From the NCBI GenBank assembly GCA_964493265.1, contig CAZBLY010000013.1, positions 1 to 16,681 of the forward strand: a stretch of DNA of 16,681 bases, read 5' to 3'. The translations under genes and the position numbers were made by a program. The notes under the pieces are model-generated. The model saw nothing but the letters and a program-made list of their open reading frames with translations. It searched no databases and was not told where the DNA came from. Source of the stretch: DAOWHW01 sp964493265 (lineage in GTDB: Archaea; Nanobdellota; Nanobdellia; Pacearchaeales; UBA284). This document shows positions 14,201-16,681 of the stretch, in pieces; position 1 is the stretch's first letter; every line of letters starts with the position of its first letter.

Positions 14201-16427
14201 TATTAGAAGAATCATCAATACATTCAACATTCCATTCATAAGCACCATTAAGCAAGCCAAGATAATCAAAAGGACTTGTTGTCCCATTACTAACAACTTG
14301 TGAACCATCAATACTCCACGTTCCTGATGTGTTTGACCATATATTACAATCAAGAAATAAATCAGCATTATCTGTTACAGTATATTCTATAGTAACATCT
14401 CCGTCATTATCAATAGATGCATTTGGAGGATTCAATAATATTACAACAGGAGGTTCAATATCAGGAATAGTTGTATTAACAAAAAATATCCAGTTCTCTG
14501 GAGCAAAAGCATTATTCATAGAATCATCAATACATTCAACATTCCATTCATATGCGCCATCTGCTAATCCTAAATAATCATAAGTATCACTTGTTCCATT
14601 AGCAACTGTTCTTGTTGCATCTATTACCCAACTTCCAGATGTATTTGACCAATAATTACAATCAAGTGTAGAAGACCAATCGTCTGTGACCATAAATTCA
14701 ACAGTCACATCGCCATCAATATCTGTTGAAGCATTTGGAGGATTCAATAATGTAACAACAGGCGGATTATCTACATTTATTTCAAATATAACAAAATCAT
14801 AACCTAAATTATTAGAAGTGTCATTTGCCCAAGCCTCAAGAATATGTGGTCCTAAGGCAAATAATCCTATAAAAGATGAAGAGTAGGTTACATTTGTTCC
14901 ACCATCAACACTAAACCATATTTGGTCAACAGCAACATTATCTGATGCAATTATATTAACTAAAATAGCATTTGTAAAATAACTTATATTTAAAGGACTT
15001 AAAATTGTAACAACAGGAGGTTCTATATCTTGGGCTATAGTTATCCAATGTGTTTCATAACTTGATGTATAGTTTTCTGAACCTTCGTGAATAACAGTAA
15101 CATTATGTATTCCATATTCACTGAAACTTGTTGTATTTTCTAAACTGCAATCACCTTGATTAATTAATTGATTATCAAGATAGAGTTTAATATGATAAGG
15201 ATTTTTAGAAACATTTGTTGCATTTCCTGGTTGTTGGTCCATAGGAGGACATTGCGGAATAATTAAAGTTCCACTCATTATAACAGGGTCATCAATATCA
15301 ACAATTATGTCTCCATCAATTCCATTCAAAAGAAGATTGACTTCAGATTGTTCCTTACTAATTGTTAAAATATTATAAATACCAATAACCCCTTCCTCTG
15401 TTGAATTACAACTATAATTATATATTCCAACAGGAAGAGTATCTATATTCGGATTATTAACTAATATATTATCTTTATATAAATATAAATCAATTTGATC
15501 TGGTGTATTATTTCCTTGTCCTGGTTCTACACTGGCTTGACACAAAATAGTTGTTTCAGTTCCATAATTAACATTCCAAGAAGGGTCTGCAAATAATGCT
15601 AATGTTGGGGTATATCTAACATTTATTTGGTGTGTTTCTTCACTAGCAGAATAATTTTCTGAGCCAAGATATCTAATAGTTATATTATGTAAACCATATT
15701 CATTGAAACTAACTGTTTCTACAACAGTACGATTTCCTTCTTTAATTAATTGACCATCAAGATAAAGACTAATAGAATAAAGCCCTATTTTAGAAACATT
15801 TGTTACATTTCCTGGTTGTTGGTCAACTACAGATGAATTTTCTTCTTGTGGTTCTGGTTGTGGTGCAGGAACAATTAAAATGCCTTTCATTTCAACTTGT
15901 TCATTAATGTCAACTATAATGTCGCCGTCAACATCATTCAAAAGCAAGTTAACAATAGACTCGCCCTTATTTATAATTAAAGTATTTGAAACAGGATCTG
16001 CTTCTAGATAAGTACAAAAATAATTATAATCTCCAACATTAAAAATTCCAACATCCGGGTTACTTACTGATTGACCATCTCTAAAAAGATTAGGTGTTTG
16101 GAAAGGGGTTGTATTTCCATTTCCTGGTTCTATACTTGCTATACATAAAACAGTTGTTTCTGTTGGATAATCCACATTCCATCCTGGTTGAGCACTTAAA
16201 GCTAAATGAATTTCACGAGAATCAAAACCAATATCATCAATATTATCGGTATTTCTACTAACTTCATCAACACCATTATAAAAACCAACCTCTTTAATAT
16301 TAGAAATATCAGAAGAAATATCAGAACCAGTAATATCTGGTCCAAAATTAGCAACTGCTCCAAGTAACATTGGTATAATTATAAAAAAAGGTATTAAACT
16401 TAAAATCAATCTTGCCTTATTATTCAT
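11262..16427 (-). CDS. Giant 1721-residue exported repeat surface protein
   Basis: The protein begins with a signal peptide (hydrophobic 7-25), and the rest is a chain of beta-sandwich domains. Residues about 73-466 hold two roughly 195-204-residue repeats (PGWNV/PSWNV, ETT-x-LC, DGDIIVDI, DQQPGN-x-TNVSK, SENY-S/T). Residues 467-555 are one Ig-like domain, 556-754 two 104-residue repeats (LNPPNAS to NAFAPENWIF), 755-863 a NEW3-like domain and 865-965 a further Ig-like domain. Residues 968-1497 hold alternating Ig-like units built on a LYRDG/GIYNYT/SQNYT pattern. Residues 1500-1612 are CARDB-like, and a final beta domain ends QIQII. Several dozen N-x-S/T sites and a high Asn/Thr/Tyr content suggest a heavily glycosylated outer-layer or adhesion protein. 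No C-terminal membrane helix or sorting motif is visible, so anchoring must use another route. It is the first gene of the four-gene operon. Confidence 0.88.
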   Translation of the reverse strand: MNNKARLILSLIPFFIIIPMLLGAVANFGPDITGSDISSDISNIKEVGFYNGVDEVSRNTDNIDDIGFDSREIHLALSAQPGWNVDYPTETTVLCIASIEPGNGNTTPFQTPNLFRDGQSVSNPDVGIFNVGDYNYFCTYLEADPVSNTLIINKGESIVNLLLNDVDGDIIVDINEQVEMKGILIVPAPQPEPQEENSSVVDQQPGNVTNVSKIGLYSISLYLDGQLIKEGNRTVVETVSFNEYGLHNITIRYLGSENYSASEETHQINVRYTPTLALFADPSWNVNYGTETTILCQASVEPGQGNNTPDQIDLYLYKDNILVNNPNIDTLPVGIYNYSCNSTEEGVIGIYNILTISKEQSEVNLLLNGIDGDIIVDIDDPVIMSGTLIIPQCPPMDQQPGNATNVSKNPYHIKLYLDNQLINQGDCSLENTTSFSEYGIHNVTVIHEGSENYTSSYETHWITIAQDIEPPVVTILSPLNISYFTNAILVNIIASDNVAVDQIWFSVDGGTNVTYSSSFIGLFALGPHILEAWANDTSNNLGYDFVIFEINVDNPPVVTLLNPPNASTDIDGDVTVEFMVTDDWSSTLDCNYWSNTSGSWVIDATRTVANGTSDTYDYLGLADGAYEWNVECIDDSMNNAFAPENWIFFVNTTIPDIEPPVVILLNPPNASIDNDGDVTIEYTVTDNADLFLDCNIWSNTSGTWSIDGSQVVSNGTTSPFDYLGLLNGAYEWNVECIDDSSNSAFAPENWIFIVDVPVYGVDIWANVYYQETFPSVDAAYTIYVNNTGSIVNTFDLTVQNLNGADTAYVNIIQLTLMPGEVGTSTLYVGDATVGIYDVTVTAIDSSNPGVFDITNIIITNVTAVPDTIAPWYINEQVNPPSPTNYNTGPYIFSIEWLDNVAVTNVVFEFDGTNYTPVCIPVLPSADSICSYTFIDLAAGTYDYKWYASDSANNWNSTSLLNYVVNKIDHTIHLSLDGIEADLIVNYPATTTSTGWLEIIQAETNAVLYRDGIIVANGNPATEIAQLPVGIYNYTYYYPESQNYTEQTITRWLTIQKATSTCTLSFNPLSPIIYTDQPFIAQCSCTNPEESAKMYRDNFDFTTEIGMPITLAANPTGYNYVCNVSETQNYTGASDSDIYIINKADHTIHLALDGIEADLIVQYPITTNATGWLEITQSLGNALLYRNNQLIAIGSPASDITQLPAGIYNYTYYYSESQNYTEQTITRWLTVNQAITTLTLNAQPSWNEYVGTETNITCQANTNEVLVNLYRDDVLVASGYNIIFETNTLPAGSYVYVCNTSGNQNWTAASVTNTLIINPLLAGEVHLYLNGIEDNLTITYETQSNATSTTPYGYVTLYRDGIVVANGTSPQSEIATFAAGVYNYTAVSSGDITHDSASITYFLTINKAPPSLTLLLDSLDADLIIIEGDTVNQTGILNIPTEGNLILYRNGFIFASGPTPLTQITTYNSPNVYNITVYYAGNENYTEGSAMHWLTVLEANHDIGVDDIVLLKEVNNINVTVSSSTAYWNDLIFVKANISNVGNKNETNIEIALEDNSIQVDSQFINLNIGETKEITFIYTATTDNWHTIKVKALPIVGETNLVNNEQSEAIEVWQICNVIDCSIFRPITNQSSYVLGENFITRAPLSNLWATKAFYDIKVKLDVSSGLTILSTWPQTQYIDLPAGGFDIAYWNVTSTTTGTKTLTAWAGNTEYSDNKQIQII
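12745..12998 (-). repeat. Ig-unit DNA repeat, copy 2
   Basis: This 254-base segment encodes HTIHLALDGIEADLIV through SQNYTEQTITRWLTV and matches copy 1 at a constant offset of 528 bases (176 codons). The first 90 bases, encoding the SQNYTEQTITRWLT end, are nearly identical at the DNA level. Confidence 0.85.
13273..13526 (-). repeat. Ig-unit DNA repeat, copy 1
   Basis: This copy encodes HTIHLSLDGIEADLIV through SQNYTEQTITRWLTI. A different Ig-like unit lies between the two copies, so the duplicated block is probably a pair of domains, 176 residues in all. Confidence 0.85.
14165..14455 (-). repeat. 104-residue tandem repeat, copy 2
   Basis: The segment encodes LLNPPNASIDNDGDVTIEY through YEWNVECIDDSSNSAFAPENW. 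It pairs base for base with the next copy at an offset of 312. Two cysteines (LDC and VEC) recur in both copies and could form a disulfide. Confidence 0.85.
14477..14767 (-). repeat. 104-residue tandem repeat, copy 1
   Basis: The segment encodes LLNPPNASTDIDGDVTVEF through YEWNVECIDDSMNNAFAPENW. The offset to copy 2 is the same at both ends of the unit, which shows a direct tandem duplication without insertions. Confidence 0.85.
15030..16211 (-). repeat. Pair of about 200-residue diverged repeats at the N-terminus
   Basis: Residues 73-273 and 274-466 share the ordered landmarks P-x-WNV, ETT-x-LC, GDIIVDI, DQQPGN-x-TNVSK, FxEYGxHN and SENYxxSxETH. Offsets drift from 201 to 204 to 194 residues, so small insertions and deletions have accumulated and this duplication is older than the others. 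Confidence 0.8.
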
Positions 16428-16428
16428 T

Positions 16429-16460
16429 TTCCCTTAGCCTTAATTCCCTTTAACCTTAAT
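16429..16460 (-). repeat. Two tandem 16-base units directly before the giant gene
   Basis: On the minus strand the leader holds ATTAAGGTTAAAGGGA followed by ATTAAGGCTAAGGGAA, matching at 13 of 16 positions and ending two bases before the ATG. Each unit has an AAGGG-type core, so the pair may act as a doubled ribosome-binding region or as an operator. Confidence 0.55.
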
Positions 16461-16509
16461 CTTTTGAACTTAATTTTTTTAGGAACTTAGACTATTTATT
16501 TTTTTTCTT

Positions 16510-16523
16510 TTTTAAAACTTTCG
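16510..16523 (-). promoter_or_regulatory. BRE/TATA promoter of the surface operon
   Basis: On the minus strand CGAAAG runs into TTTTAAAA, a good archaeal BRE/TATA match. It predicts a start near 16488 and a leader of about 60 bases that includes the tandem 16-base units. An A-rich alternative nearer the gene, at about 16495, cannot be excluded. The rest of 16428-16603 shows no gene. Confidence 0.5.
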
Positions 16524-16603
16524 TTTGTTGAAATTTTAAAGTAGTGATAAGTTGGTAGTAAAAAATAACAAAAATTAAAAACAATTTTTTGTTTATTTTT
16601 AAA

Positions 16604-16681
16604 ATGATTAAAGATTTTTTATTAATTATCGTTTTAATTATATTTTTAATTCCTTCGGTTTCTGCTGTGGTAATAAATGAA
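16604..16681 (+). CDS. Start of an exported protein, cut by window edge
   Basis: The ATG at 16604 opens 26 codons that run off the right edge. They read as a signal peptide: a short basic start (MIKD), a hydrophobic core (residues 5-15) and a cleavage region SVSA near 18-21. The next residues, VVINE, match the usual first strand of a lamin-tail domain (V-V-I-N-E-I), so this may be a second secreted LTD protein. That rests on five residues only. It is divergent from the surface operon and shares its 176-base upstream region. Confidence 0.55.
   Translation, partial: MIKDFLLIIVLIIFLIPSVSAVVINE

Noticed and set aside
12745..14767. Regular repeats considered as a CRISPR array or mobile element
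   Set aside because: The repeats are long, lie in frame within one coding region and encode beta domains; there are no short spacers, cas genes or terminal inverted repeats.

Overview
The window looks like chromosomal DNA from an AT-rich archaeon of the DPANN group, most likely a Woesearchaeota/Pacearchaeota-type lineage. The archaeal markers visible are an Alba chromatin protein, ribosomal protein S17e (absent from bacteria), the KEOPS kinase Bud32, an archaeal/eukaryal-type prolyl-tRNA synthetase and endonuclease Q. Promoters are of the BRE/TATA type, several leaders are very short or absent, and surface proteins carry archaeal Ig-like and CARDB-type domains. The lineage is inferred from gene content and composition, not from a phylogeny. 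Nothing marks the window as a virus or integrated element.

Layout. Bases 1-1101 (minus) hold a nucleotide-salvage pair: a nucleoside 2-deoxyribosyltransferase-like gene followed by thymidylate kinase, which runs off the left edge. Divergent from them at 1172 is endonuclease Q (EndoQ). Its frame is broken at 2158, and its C-terminus continues in another frame to 2349. Two tRNA genes follow, Arg(GCG) and Met(CAU). Each sits only 8-11 bases upstream of a protein gene: a nuclease/lamin-tail lipoprotein and a tiny two-helix membrane protein. Bases 3661-6390 (minus) are a core-information cluster in the transcription order proS, bud32, rps17e, alba. A divergent, probably leaderless operon runs rightwards from 6482: a helix-turn-helix protein, a PIN-like nuclease and an AmmeMemoRadiSam-type radical SAM enzyme.

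Bases 8772-16427 (minus) appear to be one four-gene surface operon with gaps of 10, 1 and 4 bases. It encodes a 1721-residue exported repeat protein, a 110-residue Cys/His protein of unknown function, a 581-residue membrane-anchored surface protein with a 13-glycine linker, and a small YunG-like protein with a Cys-His-Asp pattern. A divergent exported protein begins at 16604 and is cut by the right edge.

How the genes may work together. The left part is DNA precursor supply and DNA repair. The middle part is translation, tRNA modification and chromatin. The right part is cell-envelope construction. The least explained parts are the surface operon with its two small passenger proteins, the HTH-PIN pair, the broken EndoQ gene, the two tRNA-mRNA junctions and the structured alba leader.
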